Positions 1-7,580 of a stretch of DNA of 64,000 nt are shown piece after piece. The notes below the pieces were generated by a model. That model made no database searches. It was not told the origin of the DNA and saw only the letters and a list, made by a program, of their open reading frames with translations. Each line of letters begins with the position of its first letter. Positions within the stretch are counted from its first letter, which is position 1. The DNA is from an uncultured Sphingomonadaceae bacterium (GTDB taxonomy: Bacteria; Pseudomonadota; Alphaproteobacteria; Sphingomonadales; Sphingomonadaceae): contig CANKZR010000002.1 in assembly GCA_947488625.1 (NCBI GenBank), positions 1 to 64,000 of the forward strand. Reading direction: 5' to 3'. A program made the position numbers and the translations under genes.

Positions 1-72
1 AGTAAAATCATGACGAACCGACGCAATCCCGCGCCTCCGGCTGCGACGCTCGACATAAACTGCGACTGCAAA

Positions 73-110
73 GAATACGTCTAATGCTGAGCTCAGCATT
101 AAACGTATTC
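73..110. repeat. 38-bp near-perfect palindrome
   Basis: The 19-bp half from 73 to 91 is the reverse complement of 92-110 except for one C/A mismatch at 81/102. There is no loop: the centre is TGAGCTCA. It contains the stop codon (99-101) that ends the methylase/helicase gene on the minus strand. No T-run follows on either strand, so it is not a typical terminator. It could be an insertion or deletion scar, a recombinase or protein-binding site, or a fold-back assembly artefact. Confidence 0.85.
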
Positions 111-2570
111 GCGCGGACTAAGGTCGATATCGAGCGCCTCGCGTTCCTCGTCGCTGAGATCGGCGAGCCGGCGGTCGAGCATGGCCTCAGCTGTCGAAAC
201 CAGCTGCACGACCACCGAATGATCTCTACCGAGCGCTTCTTCCATAGCCGGGATAAGACTCGGCAGTTTCATCGACAGAAGCAGCTGCGAAAAGAAGCGC
301 TGCTTTGTGCCTTCAAATTTTGACAGCGCGGCAGCCTTGGCATTGCGATTGAGCGTATCGCCGCTGTCCTCGTCGACGACTCGTGTGGCTTCGAGCGCGT
401 CATCGAGATTGCGGTGAATGATCGCCCAGGCTTCGGCATAGGCGTCGTAGATACTGATCTGCGCTTCGGTCAGGCAGTGTTCTAGGATCTCGTATTCGAC
501 CCCGGCAAAAGACAGCGCGCGGGCGAGGTAAAGACCTTGTGCCTTGAGGTCGCGAGCAACGAGTTCCATCGCCGCGACCCCGCCCGCGCGGATATCGCTC
601 ATGAAAGCTTCGTGCGTCGGGAACGCAGTTTCGGGTCCCCAGAGGCCGAGCCTGGCGGTGTAACCAAGATTAGCGATCTCCGACGCGCCGGTGGCGGAAG
701 CATAAAGCACGCGGGCGCGCGGCAGATGGTTCTGCAGCCGGAGGCCCGCCATGCCTTGCTCCGAGCCCTTGACCTTGCCGCGGGTCGACGAAGACCCGAG
801 GGCGTTGGCCATCGCATGGGATTCGTCGAACGCGATTACGCCTCCGAACTCTTCGCCCGTCCAGGCAAGGATCTGGTCGAGGCGCGTGTCTTCGGCGCGC
901 CCCGAGCGCAGTGTCGGATAGGTGACAAACAGAATGCCTTCGGACAGCGTTACGGGTCGCGCGAGCTTCCAGCGCGAGAGGGGCTGGATATCGAGCGGCA
1001 GTCCGCCAAGTGCTTCCCAGTCGCGGCGTGCATCTTGCAGCAGCGCCTCGTTCTTGGTGATCCAGATATGCCGACGTTCACCCGCGAGCCAACGGTCCAT
1101 CATGACCGCCGCAATCTGCCGCCCCTTGCCCGCTCCAGTACCATCGCCGAGGAAGAAGCCCTGCCGGTAGGCTTGCCCGTCCTCGGACAGCTCAAGCATC
1201 GCCCCTTCCTGACTCGGTCGAAACTGTCCGGGTAGATCGCGGTCAAAGGCCTGGCAGGCGTAGATGAGCGTCTCGCACTGTGCCGCAGAGAGGAGCTTGT
1301 CTGCTTTCCAGTTCGCGGGCAGCAGCGGCCGGACCTCCGGAACAGGTGCCGCAACCGACCCCATTGCGACCGATTCCACCAGTTGAGTGGGATGTATCGG
1401 AGCATCAGCAAACGCGATGCGGCTTGGCCGATAGGGGAGATAGATACCTACTTGCTCAGGCACAGGTGCAGCTTCCGCCAGTGCGGCATAGCTGAGTACG
1501 GCCGCATCAGCCCCAGAGGCTGGTTTCGTCGCAAACGGTGCCGAAGGTCGGATCGCTGTCCGATGCTCCACGGGGCTCGGCAGAGTTCGCACCGGCAGGC
1601 GATGTATATCGGCCGATATTAAGGCGCGAGGCGAAAGACCCGCGAGGAGTGCATGGAGCTGGCTCAACTCGGACGTATCGCCGGTGATCGGTCGGCTTTT
1701 ACCCGCCGGAACCTTATCGAACACGACCAGGCGAACGGCGATACCCGTCCCGGTGCGGGCAAACATTCGCTGCAATCGAACATCGAGCAGCAGCGAAGTC
1801 TTGTCCTGTGCCTTGGCAAAGCGCGAAGCGTCGAAACCATCTGGCATGATCGCGGCGATCCTGCCGCCACGGGCGCAGGCCCGGATTGCGCTTCGAAGAT
1901 GGCGCAGCGCTGTACCGCCGTCGCTGCCGCGCTCCTCGCTACGCGCAAAGGGCGGATTCATCAGGACGACCGAGGGGATCGGGCCGCGATGCAAGTCGGC
2001 GATAAGTTCGCCATCGTAGGAGTTGATCGCGGCATTCGGAAAGATGTGTGCCAGGCTGTCGCGTCTGCCAGCATCGATCTCGTTCAGAGTAAGCGATGCG
2101 GCTTGGCCGTAGGCCCAGGTCGCGAAAGCACCATTGCCTGCAGAGGGCTCGAGCATGGTGTCGCGCGAGGAAAGCGCTGCGGCTTTCGCAAGCAGCCAGG
2201 CCAGCATCGGCGGGGTCGAAAATTGCTGAAGTTCGACTTGGGCTTCGCTGCGCACATGACGAGGCGGTAGAGCCGCCTCGAGCCAGTCGAAGCGCGCTTC
2301 CGCTTCGTGGAAGCCGGTCGTCAGATCGATCCGCGAAGATCCACGCAGCCAGAGCAGGGAGCCTATCTCGATCGCATTGTTGTAGTCGTCGATGGTCCAG
2401 GCGCTGCCCCAGTCCTGAACTCCGGTCTCGTCAGCGAACAAAGCGGAAATATCGGCTCGAGTGAGATGACGTCCAGAAGCGAGGCGCTCGGTAATTTTGA
2501 CGCCGATAGCGCAGGCCAACGGAACGGCCTGAGATTGTCGGTGGGCGGGAAAAAGGTCTGACTGAAACAT
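99..2570 (-). CDS. Methyltransferase/strawberry-notch helicase-like protein, C-terminally truncated
   Basis: The N-terminal third carries an N6-adenine methyltransferase-like fold: a SAM-binding motif EPSAGNGAF near residues 141-149 and the catalytic-type NPPF near 205-208. The C-terminal half resembles the strawberry-notch NTPase domain, with a P-loop-like GTGAGKGR near 477-484 and a DESH box downstream. Family members run several hundred residues further into a second helicase lobe; this one stops after LSPREYV, inside the palindrome at 73-110. I chose the ATG at 2570 because AGGAGG lies 10 bp upstream; the ATG at 2597 has no ribosome-binding site. Such proteins, followed by a Toprim primase-like gene, are common on sphingomonad plasmids and integrative elements. 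It is probably a DNA-processing protein of unknown exact role, and the truncation may have inactivated it. Confidence 0.75.
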   Translation of the reverse strand: MFQSDLFPAHRQSQAVPLACAIGVKITERLASGRHLTRADISALFADETGVQDWGSAWTIDDYNNAIEIGSLLWLRGSSRIDLTTGFHEAEARFDWLEAALPPRHVRSEAQVELQQFSTPPMLAWLLAKAAALSSRDTMLEPSAGNGAFATWAYGQAASLTLNEIDAGRRDSLAHIFPNAAINSYDGELIADLHRGPIPSVVLMNPPFARSEERGSDGGTALRHLRSAIRACARGGRIAAIMPDGFDASRFAKAQDKTSLLLDVRLQRMFARTGTGIAVRLVVFDKVPAGKSRPITGDTSELSQLHALLAGLSPRALISADIHRLPVRTLPSPVEHRTAIRPSAPFATKPASGADAAVLSYAALAEAAPVPEQVGIYLPYRPSRIAFADAPIHPTQLVESVAMGSVAAPVPEVRPLLPANWKADKLLSAAQCETLIYACQAFDRDLPGQFRPSQEGAMLELSEDGQAYRQGFFLGDGTGAGKGRQIAAVMMDRWLAGERRHIWITKNEALLQDARRDWEALGGLPLDIQPLSRWKLARPVTLSEGILFVTYPTLRSGRAEDTRLDQILAWTGEEFGGVIAFDESHAMANALGSSSTRGKVKGSEQGMAGLRLQNHLPRARVLYASATGASEIANLGYTARLGLWGPETAFPTHEAFMSDIRAGGVAAMELVARDLKAQGLYLARALSFAGVEYEILEHCLTEAQISIYDAYAEAWAIIHRNLDDALEATRVVDEDSGDTLNRNAKAAALSKFEGTKQRFFSQLLLSMKLPSLIPAMEEALGRDHSVVVQLVSTAEAMLDRRLADLSDEEREALDIDLSPREYV

Positions 2571-2648
2571 GGCGAAAAGTCCTCCTGATTGAGGCATCGG
2601 GACACGCGCCCTCTGCCGGATCAGGAAATCGAAAAGCCCTCTCTCCTC

Positions 2649-3560
2649 TTACCGCATTGCCTTACGCCGCAGCCATGCCTGGAGTTCGTCGTTCCAGTCG
2701 GTGCCTCGCGCAGACGGCTTCCGGATATGGAACGTCCGGCCATCACACGCATTAGCGGATAGGCCCCGTTCGACTGCGAGATCACCACCGCTATCGTAAT
2801 CGACGAAGAGATGAAGCTCGCTCACGCTTTCGGGAATGCTGACCAGACCGAAGCGCTCATTGCCCAGTGCTGCCCAGACGGGGATGCCGGTCAAGGCATA
2901 GGCCGACATTGCGCTCTCGATCCCTTCGGCGAGTCCGAGTTTACCATCCACCGGGGCGAAGAGCCGAACGGCAGCTTCACCTAGCGAGCCAAGAGCCCGT
3001 TTGGGTTTGTCGAAACCAGCCTTCGCGCAGCTGTCCCGCGAGAGGAAGGTCCGGTGGATAGCGATCGGTCCCTCGTCGAGACTGACCGTAGCAATCATTG
3101 CGGGTAGGTAGCGGGTGCGCCCTTTGGGGCCGAGCGGTGTTCGCGGATGAAACCGAAGAGCAGAAGAGGCGGCGAGGATGCCGCGGCTCTCGAGATAGGC
3201 CTTGGCCGGGCTGGGACGCAAAGGCTCCGCTTCGCGCCAGATCCTCAACGCCGCCGCTGAAGGATTGCGTTTTTCATTCGGCTCGGAACGGACTACTGAC
3301 GAAGAGTCCGAGAATAGGATGGAAGCGTTGAAGCCCTCGCGTGCCAGCGCAGCAAGCACTGCCTGCTGATCGCAACCGGCAAAGCAGTGAAAAAGGATGG
3401 CTTTGCGACCGAGCGTCACGCCCAACGATGGCGTGCTGTCATCATGTGCAGGACAACAGGCCATGCCCTTCGTGCCCGACCATCTGCCGCCTCGACTTTC
3501 GCAGATACGGCGTGCGGTCCCTTCCAGTGAGGTGGGTCTTGTCGTTTCATGAGTGGGCAT
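2649..3560 (-). CDS. CHC2 zinc-finger/Toprim domain protein (primase-like)
   Basis: This 303-residue protein begins with a DnaG-like CHC2 zinc finger: CPAHDDSTPS around residues 36-45 and FHCFAGC around 58-64. It ends with a Toprim domain containing the acidic motifs LAEGIESAMS and FVDYDSGGD. The layout matches plasmid and phage Toprim proteins (DUF7146 type) that act in element replication. It lies 78 bp upstream of the methylase/helicase gene on the same strand, and the two probably form a transcription unit. An AAAGGA sequence precedes the ATG at a spacing of about 11. The domain identity is clear; that it primes DNA synthesis is inferred. Confidence 0.8.
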   Translation of the reverse strand: MPTHETTRPTSLEGTARRICESRGGRWSGTKGMACCPAHDDSTPSLGVTLGRKAILFHCFAGCDQQAVLAALAREGFNASILFSDSSSVVRSEPNEKRNPSAAALRIWREAEPLRPSPAKAYLESRGILAASSALRFHPRTPLGPKGRTRYLPAMIATVSLDEGPIAIHRTFLSRDSCAKAGFDKPKRALGSLGEAAVRLFAPVDGKLGLAEGIESAMSAYALTGIPVWAALGNERFGLVSIPESVSELHLFVDYDSGGDLAVERGLSANACDGRTFHIRKPSARGTDWNDELQAWLRRKAMR

Positions 3561-3677
3561 GGGTTATGCGGTCCTTTTGGCTCGCTCCCCACAGCCTACC
3601 TCTGCTCTTACTGGCGTCCGCAGTACCCTGACAGGAAGCGGCGACCGCAATAGCTTGTCGTGTCTGGTCATAGAATG

Positions 3678-3723
3678 CATGACATATCATGCGCTATTGC
3701 ATAAATTAACATGATATGTCATG
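3678..3723 (+). promoter_or_regulatory. hipBA promoter with paired operators
   Basis: Two perfect 14-bp inverted arms lie at 3678-3691 (CATGACATATCATG) and 3710-3723 (CATGATATGTCATG). Each arm is itself an ATGA-N4-TCAT dyad, as expected for a dimeric HTH repressor. A candidate -35 (ATGACA, 3679-3684) and -10 (TAAATT, 3702-3707) with a 17-bp spacer place transcription start near 3714. The arms therefore cover the -35 and the start site. This suggests HipB autorepression; binding is inferred. Confidence 0.65.
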
Positions 3724-3731
3724 TACTGCCT

Positions 3732-4073
3732 ATGCCACGCGCTTCCAGAGCAGCTAGCGGACTGCCGCCACAAAGCCAGCGAGCTATAACTCAGCTCGGC
3801 AAGGACATCGCGCTTGCCCGGCGTCGCCGCAAAATGCCGCAGCGGTTGATGGCGGAACGAATGCTGGTGTCGGTTCAGACACTTCAGCGGCTCGAAGCTG
3901 GTGATCCGACAGTTGGTCTCGCAGTCCTTGTGAGCGCATTGCATGTGCTGGGAATGACCCAGCGCCTTGCCAGCTTGGTTGCGCCAGAGAGTGATCGAGC
4001 GGGCATAAGCGAGGACCTCTCGCGCTTGCCCGAGCGAACGCATGCAGCCAGCGATGACGAGCTGGATTTCTGA
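3732..4073 (+). CDS. hipB: HipB-like XRE-family antitoxin/repressor
   Basis: The 113-residue protein has a central lambda-repressor-type helix-turn-helix: RLMAERMLVSVQTLQRLEAG followed by the usual helix-4/5 segment. The ATG at 3732 is preferred over 3711 because 3711 lies inside the operator arm and upstream of the predicted transcription start. The stop codon is 6 bp before hipA, the standard antitoxin-first hipBA layout. It should bind and neutralise the HipA kinase and repress the operon through the inverted arms just upstream. The HTH assignment is direct; antitoxin function follows from context. Confidence 0.85.
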   Translation: MPRASRAASGLPPQSQRAITQLGKDIALARRRRKMPQRLMAERMLVSVQTLQRLEAGDPTVGLAVLVSALHVLGMTQRLASLVAPESDRAGISEDLSRLPERTHAASDDELDF

Positions 4074-4079
4074 TCGGTC

Positions 4080-5330
4080 ATGACAATCGTCCGCTCCTAC
4101 GTATTCGTCCATCTTCCCGAAGGTCCTGTCCCGGCGGGACTGCTGACGATGACCGACGAACCGCGCAACCAATTTGCAACGTTCGCTTATGGACGCCGGT
4201 ATCTTGAGCGCCCTGACCGAATCCCCGTCGATCCGGTGGCCCTCCCGCTGCACGATGCCGGGACCAGCCGGACCTTCCGCACGGAGGAAGGGTTTGCTGT
4301 CTTCGGCGGCATCCGCGACGCCGCTCCCGATGGCTGGGGCCAATATCTTATGTACAAGGCTATGGGCGACCGTCTGCCGAGCGAGATCGACCTCATCCTT
4401 GCTTCGGGAGAACACCGCGTCGGCGCGCTCGCATTCGGGCCAACTCCGGAGCGACCAGAGCGCATCACTCCATGGGGCGATGGTCCTGCTCCGGGCGAGG
4501 AGTTCACCCTCGCCAAACTCGCCGAGGCAGCCGAACGAGCGCAACACGTCGATGAGCTGGATGACAACTTGCGCGCGCTGCTTGCTGCCGGTTCGTCGCT
4601 CGGCGGCGCCCGTCCAAAGGCGGCAACACAAATCGGCTATCAGCCCTGGATCGCCAAATTCCAGAAGCACGGCGACAGCTTTCCTGAATGCCGCGTAGAG
4701 CTGGCGACTATGCAGCTGGCCAGCGAATGCGGCCTCAATGTACCCGCGCTCGATTTCCGCTGTGTACTTGACCGCGATATCTATCTGATCGAACGGTTCG
4801 ACCGCGTGCCGCATGGCAACTGGCTCGAGCGGAGACCGTTCGCGTCGGGGCTCACCATGCTGGGCGCGCATGAAAGCGAGGTAAGCAGCTACAGCTACGC
4901 TGATCTCGCTGGCGCGATACGTCAGCACGGGACGCAGGTCCGCGCAGACCTCCATGAGCTGTTCCGCCGAATGGTGTTCAATATTCTCGTAACGAATGAC
5001 GATGACCACCTGCGCAATCACGGATTTCTTTTCGACGGAACTGGCTGGCGGTTGTCTCCACTCTACGATGTCGTTCCCAAGCCGCAGGTGGGGCTGGAGC
5101 GACGCCTTGTGCTGGGCGTTGGTCCGGAAGGACGCAATGCGACCATCGGAAATGCGCTTGCCGGAGCAGCAGTATTCGATCTCGGCCCCGATGAGGCCTC
5201 GACCATAACCGAAGAGTTGCGCGTGATGGTTGCAGCGCGCTGGCAGCCATTGTTCGAAAAGGCGGGGTTAAGTCCTGCGGACAGAGGCCGCTTTGCCACC
5301 TGCTTCCGGTTAGCAATCGAAGATGGCTAG
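4080..5330 (+). CDS. hipA: HipA-family serine/threonine kinase toxin
   Basis: This 416-residue protein has HipA hallmarks: a Gly-rich SSLGGARPKA loop, the strand WIAKF with the ATP-contacting lysine, the catalytic loop TNDDDHLRNH (about residues 304-313) and the metal-binding LSPLYDVVP. E. coli HipA phosphorylates glutamyl-tRNA synthetase and causes persistence; the target here is unknown. It follows hipB by 6 bp and its last 8 bp overlap the start of a nuclease gene, so all three are probably co-translated. All kinase motifs look intact. Full-length HipA rather than the split HipS/HipT arrangement is present. Confidence 0.92.
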   Translation: MTIVRSYVFVHLPEGPVPAGLLTMTDEPRNQFATFAYGRRYLERPDRIPVDPVALPLHDAGTSRTFRTEEGFAVFGGIRDAAPDGWGQYLMYKAMGDRLPSEIDLILASGEHRVGALAFGPTPERPERITPWGDGPAPGEEFTLAKLAEAAERAQHVDELDDNLRALLAAGSSLGGARPKAATQIGYQPWIAKFQKHGDSFPECRVELATMQLASECGLNVPALDFRCVLDRDIYLIERFDRVPHGNWLERRPFASGLTMLGAHESEVSSYSYADLAGAIRQHGTQVRADLHELFRRMVFNILVTNDDDHLRNHGFLFDGTGWRLSPLYDVVPKPQVGLERRLVLGVGPEGRNATIGNALAGAAVFDLGPDEASTITEELRVMVAARWQPLFEKAGLSPADRGRFATCFRLAIEDG

Positions 5331-6549
5331 GCAACCTCCCTCTACTTGCCATCACCCAGACCGCGCCTGCCTCAATCAGCATGAACTGATCCGCAAATAC
5401 CGCTGCGCGGACTGCGGCGCGGTGATGATGTGTGCGTGCGACGAGGTGCGCGGGCATCGCTTTCTGCCGCATCAACTAAGCGAGGGCTGCGAACTCGATA
5501 CGCAGGAGCGGGTGCCGGTAACGCATGGCTTCCAAGAGGGAGTTTGTAGTGAATGCCGTGGATTGCCCGCCGATCCGGCACCAGCAGCGGCGATCCACGG
5601 GCGCACCAGCAAGATCAGGCGGTACTATTGGCGCGAGCTGTTCTTTGCCAAAGAAGCTGCACTGCACGATTGGGACTCAGAGCATCCGGACGCGACTCAC
5701 GATGAGCGGCGCTCTGCGCAGTCCGCAATAGAAAAAGCGGTGCTGCAGGATATCAAAGAGCTGCACGCGAGCGCACCCAAATATGCTTTCACTGAAAAGT
5801 CACAGGCAGAAGTGATCGATCAATACTCGGTCGAAGTGGAACCTCTGCAGGCGACATATGCCAAGGTCGGACGGAAGGGCGCTCAGATCGTAGTTGGCGA
5901 TGAGATAATCAGCGCCGAAGAATTCGCTTTGCGGCACTATTCCGGGCAGGGCTGGCAAGTCCTGCAGCTTGAAAGCGTTCCCTTCCACGCACTGTTCGGC
6001 GTGATGATGTGGATAGTCATCCAGGATCCAATCGACCCTAAGAACCGGATTGTAAGTTTCGGTGATCGTACTGCGTATGAAGAGCGGCGAACGAAGGAAC
6101 CGATCTGGACACATTTGCCGAGCGACTTTGGGTCTGCAGGCTATGGAATCCGGCGCGCAACAGCGATCGAGAAACATTTCGACGAATTTCTGCACGACGA
6201 CGATCTTGAGTGGTTATTCGACTATTGGCGGTTCCACAGCGAAAACCTGCGTCAGTATCTCTGGGCACATCGACCGGAGGATGTCGAGCGAGCTCGCAAG
6301 TTGCTCGAGATTTTACCACCTCAAACAATCAAAGCCATTCTGCACTATCTCGTGCAAGACTACTGGGGCCGATATCTGGGATGGCCGGACTTGCTACTGC
6401 ACCGCGAAGGGGAGTTCCGGTTCGTCGAGGTTAAGTCGTCCTCGGACAGGCTGAGCGATGATCAGAAGCGATGGATCGCTGACGATCATGATGTTCTCAA
6501 GCTGCCCTTTTCCATAGCCAAGATTCACCGGATCGCCAGCCAGGCCTAG
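5323..6549 (+). CDS. VRR-NUC nuclease with N-terminal Cys/His cluster, third gene of hipBA operon
   Basis: The 408-residue product starts with a Cys/His-rich module over residues 9-80 (CHH, CADC, CAC, HRFLPH, CSEC), probably zinc-binding. The C-terminus (about residues 340-400) fits VRR-NUC, a PD-(D/E)XK nuclease domain: GWPDLLL, then FVEVKSSSDRLS and a trailing Q-K-W helix. The catalytic PD and ExK residues are all present. VRR-NUC domains occur in FAN1, phage nucleases and some restriction-like systems. Its ATG lies inside the hipA 3' end (8-bp overlap), which indicates translational coupling. The middle 250 residues are unrecognised. Function is unknown; a defence or toxin-effector role is my inference. 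Confidence 0.75.
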   Translation: MARQPPSTCHHPDRACLNQHELIRKYRCADCGAVMMCACDEVRGHRFLPHQLSEGCELDTQERVPVTHGFQEGVCSECRGLPADPAPAAAIHGRTSKIRRYYWRELFFAKEAALHDWDSEHPDATHDERRSAQSAIEKAVLQDIKELHASAPKYAFTEKSQAEVIDQYSVEVEPLQATYAKVGRKGAQIVVGDEIISAEEFALRHYSGQGWQVLQLESVPFHALFGVMMWIVIQDPIDPKNRIVSFGDRTAYEERRTKEPIWTHLPSDFGSAGYGIRRATAIEKHFDEFLHDDDLEWLFDYWRFHSENLRQYLWAHRPEDVERARKLLEILPPQTIKAILHYLVQDYWGRYLGWPDLLLHREGEFRFVEVKSSSDRLSDDQKRWIADDHDVLKLPFSIAKIHRIASQA

Positions 6550-6791
6550 TTGCGATCGTAGGGCGCCCTTCAGCACTCAACGTCGAGAGAATAGCACTTA
6601 GTAATTCAAATTTGCTTGGTGATTACCCGGTGATTGCCAGCGAAGTTTTTGAGGTTCAAAATTTCCGATATTAGATAATATTTTCAGCGTTTTAATGTGC
6701 TTAAGTATATAAAATCTGGTACTTTCGCTATCGGCGCAAGTGACGAGGGGCCGCCCTTCGCAGAACGGCCCCCTGAAAATTCGGATGTTGT
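6550..6791. other. AT-rich intergenic boundary
   Basis: This gap separates the accessory left end from core genes. The stretch 6596-6725 is far richer in A/T than the surroundings and holds no credible ORF. A GC hairpin at 6747-6772 (GGGGCCG/CGGCCCC) lies between the convergent nuclease and outer-membrane genes, but neither strand has a proper T-run. It may be a weak terminator. I see no tRNA or clear attachment-site repeat here. Confidence 0.5.
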
Positions 6792-7400
6792 CTAGAAGCG
6801 GACACCGAGACCGGCCACGACCTGATCGGTGGTGGCGTCGCCGAAATCGCTATCGGCCACGTCGCTGTATCTTGAGCGGCGATATTCCAGGCGCGCCTCC
6901 AGCGGTCCCGGCAATTGAACCTGCAGGCCGCCACCAAAGCGCAGTCCATCGGCATTCTCGTCAAGTTCCGAGAGCGAGCCGGCAGTCGTGAAGGCCCGCG
7001 TATCGAGCGAGGTGTACCCCACCTTGCCGTAGGCGGCGATGCCCGGCGTTAGCGCCACACCCGCGCGCGCGCCGAGATAGTACTGGCCATCAGCGTCGAG
7101 ACCGTCGCGCGCGCCCGCAAAACTGCCGGGAAATTCGGCCGAGTTGTCGCTGGTGGAAATCTCTCCTTCCACACCGACAAAGGCGTTGCCGAGCGAAAGA
7201 TCGTAGCCTGCCGTAATACCGTAGACGACCGAATCGGCGTCGGCCTGCACCGACCCGTCATCCGAGTCCACATTGAGGCCCTCGTAACCGCCCAGCGCGC
7301 CGACGTACAAGCCGCCGGATGCGGCGTTGCGGTCTTGTGCGAGGGCAGGAGTTGACGCCATTCCGGCGACGATTGCGATCACTGCGATTGTCTTTTTCAT
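6792..7400 (-). CDS. Outer-membrane beta-barrel protein (OmpA-like/porin family)
   Basis: The 202-residue precursor has a clean signal peptide, MKKTIAVIAIVAGMASTPALA, cut before QDRN. The mature part alternates short hydrophobic strands with Gly/Asp loops (YVGALGGYEG, YGITAGYDL, YLGARAGVAL, LEARLEYRRS) and ends in GLGVRF, a terminal-Phe signal for outer-membrane assembly. These features fit an eight-stranded barrel of the Omp25/OmpA-like group. The start at 7400 has AAAGGA seven bases upstream; upstream in-frame codons lack one. It is probably a surface structural protein; no specific ligand can be deduced. Confidence 0.82.
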   Translation of the reverse strand: MKKTIAVIAIVAGMASTPALAQDRNAASGGLYVGALGGYEGLNVDSDDGSVQADADSVVYGITAGYDLSLGNAFVGVEGEISTSDNSAEFPGSFAGARDGLDADGQYYLGARAGVALTPGIAAYGKVGYTSLDTRAFTTAGSLSELDENADGLRFGGGLQVQLPGPLEARLEYRRSRYSDVADSDFGDATTDQVVAGLGVRF

Positions 7401-7580
7401 TTTGTATCCTTTCGCGTGCGAATTCGTGCACAGACCCGCCAATCCGCCAGCTTTCGTTGCCCGGAAATGAACGCACGCAGGTTGACCGCGCAGGCGCGTC
7501 AAACCGCTCCGCGTGTTCCACGGAACGAGGATGGACCTTTGGCTCAGCCGGGATTCGCGCCGGACCTTCTCAAGCGGTAA

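Noticed and set aside
73-110. Palindrome as a Tn3-type 38-bp terminal repeat or a dif site
   Set aside because: It is a single self-complementary block, not one of two separated ends, lacks the GGGG start of Tn3 repeats, and lacks the spaced arms of dif.
3687-5021. 444-residue minus-strand ORF antisense to hipBA
   Set aside because: It overlaps intact hipB and hipA, whose motifs are clear; the antisense protein has no recognisable features. It is a shadow of high-GC coding sequence.
6747-6772. GC hairpin as a strong intrinsic terminator
   Set aside because: Neither strand has a T-run after the stem, so it is noted only within the intergenic entry.
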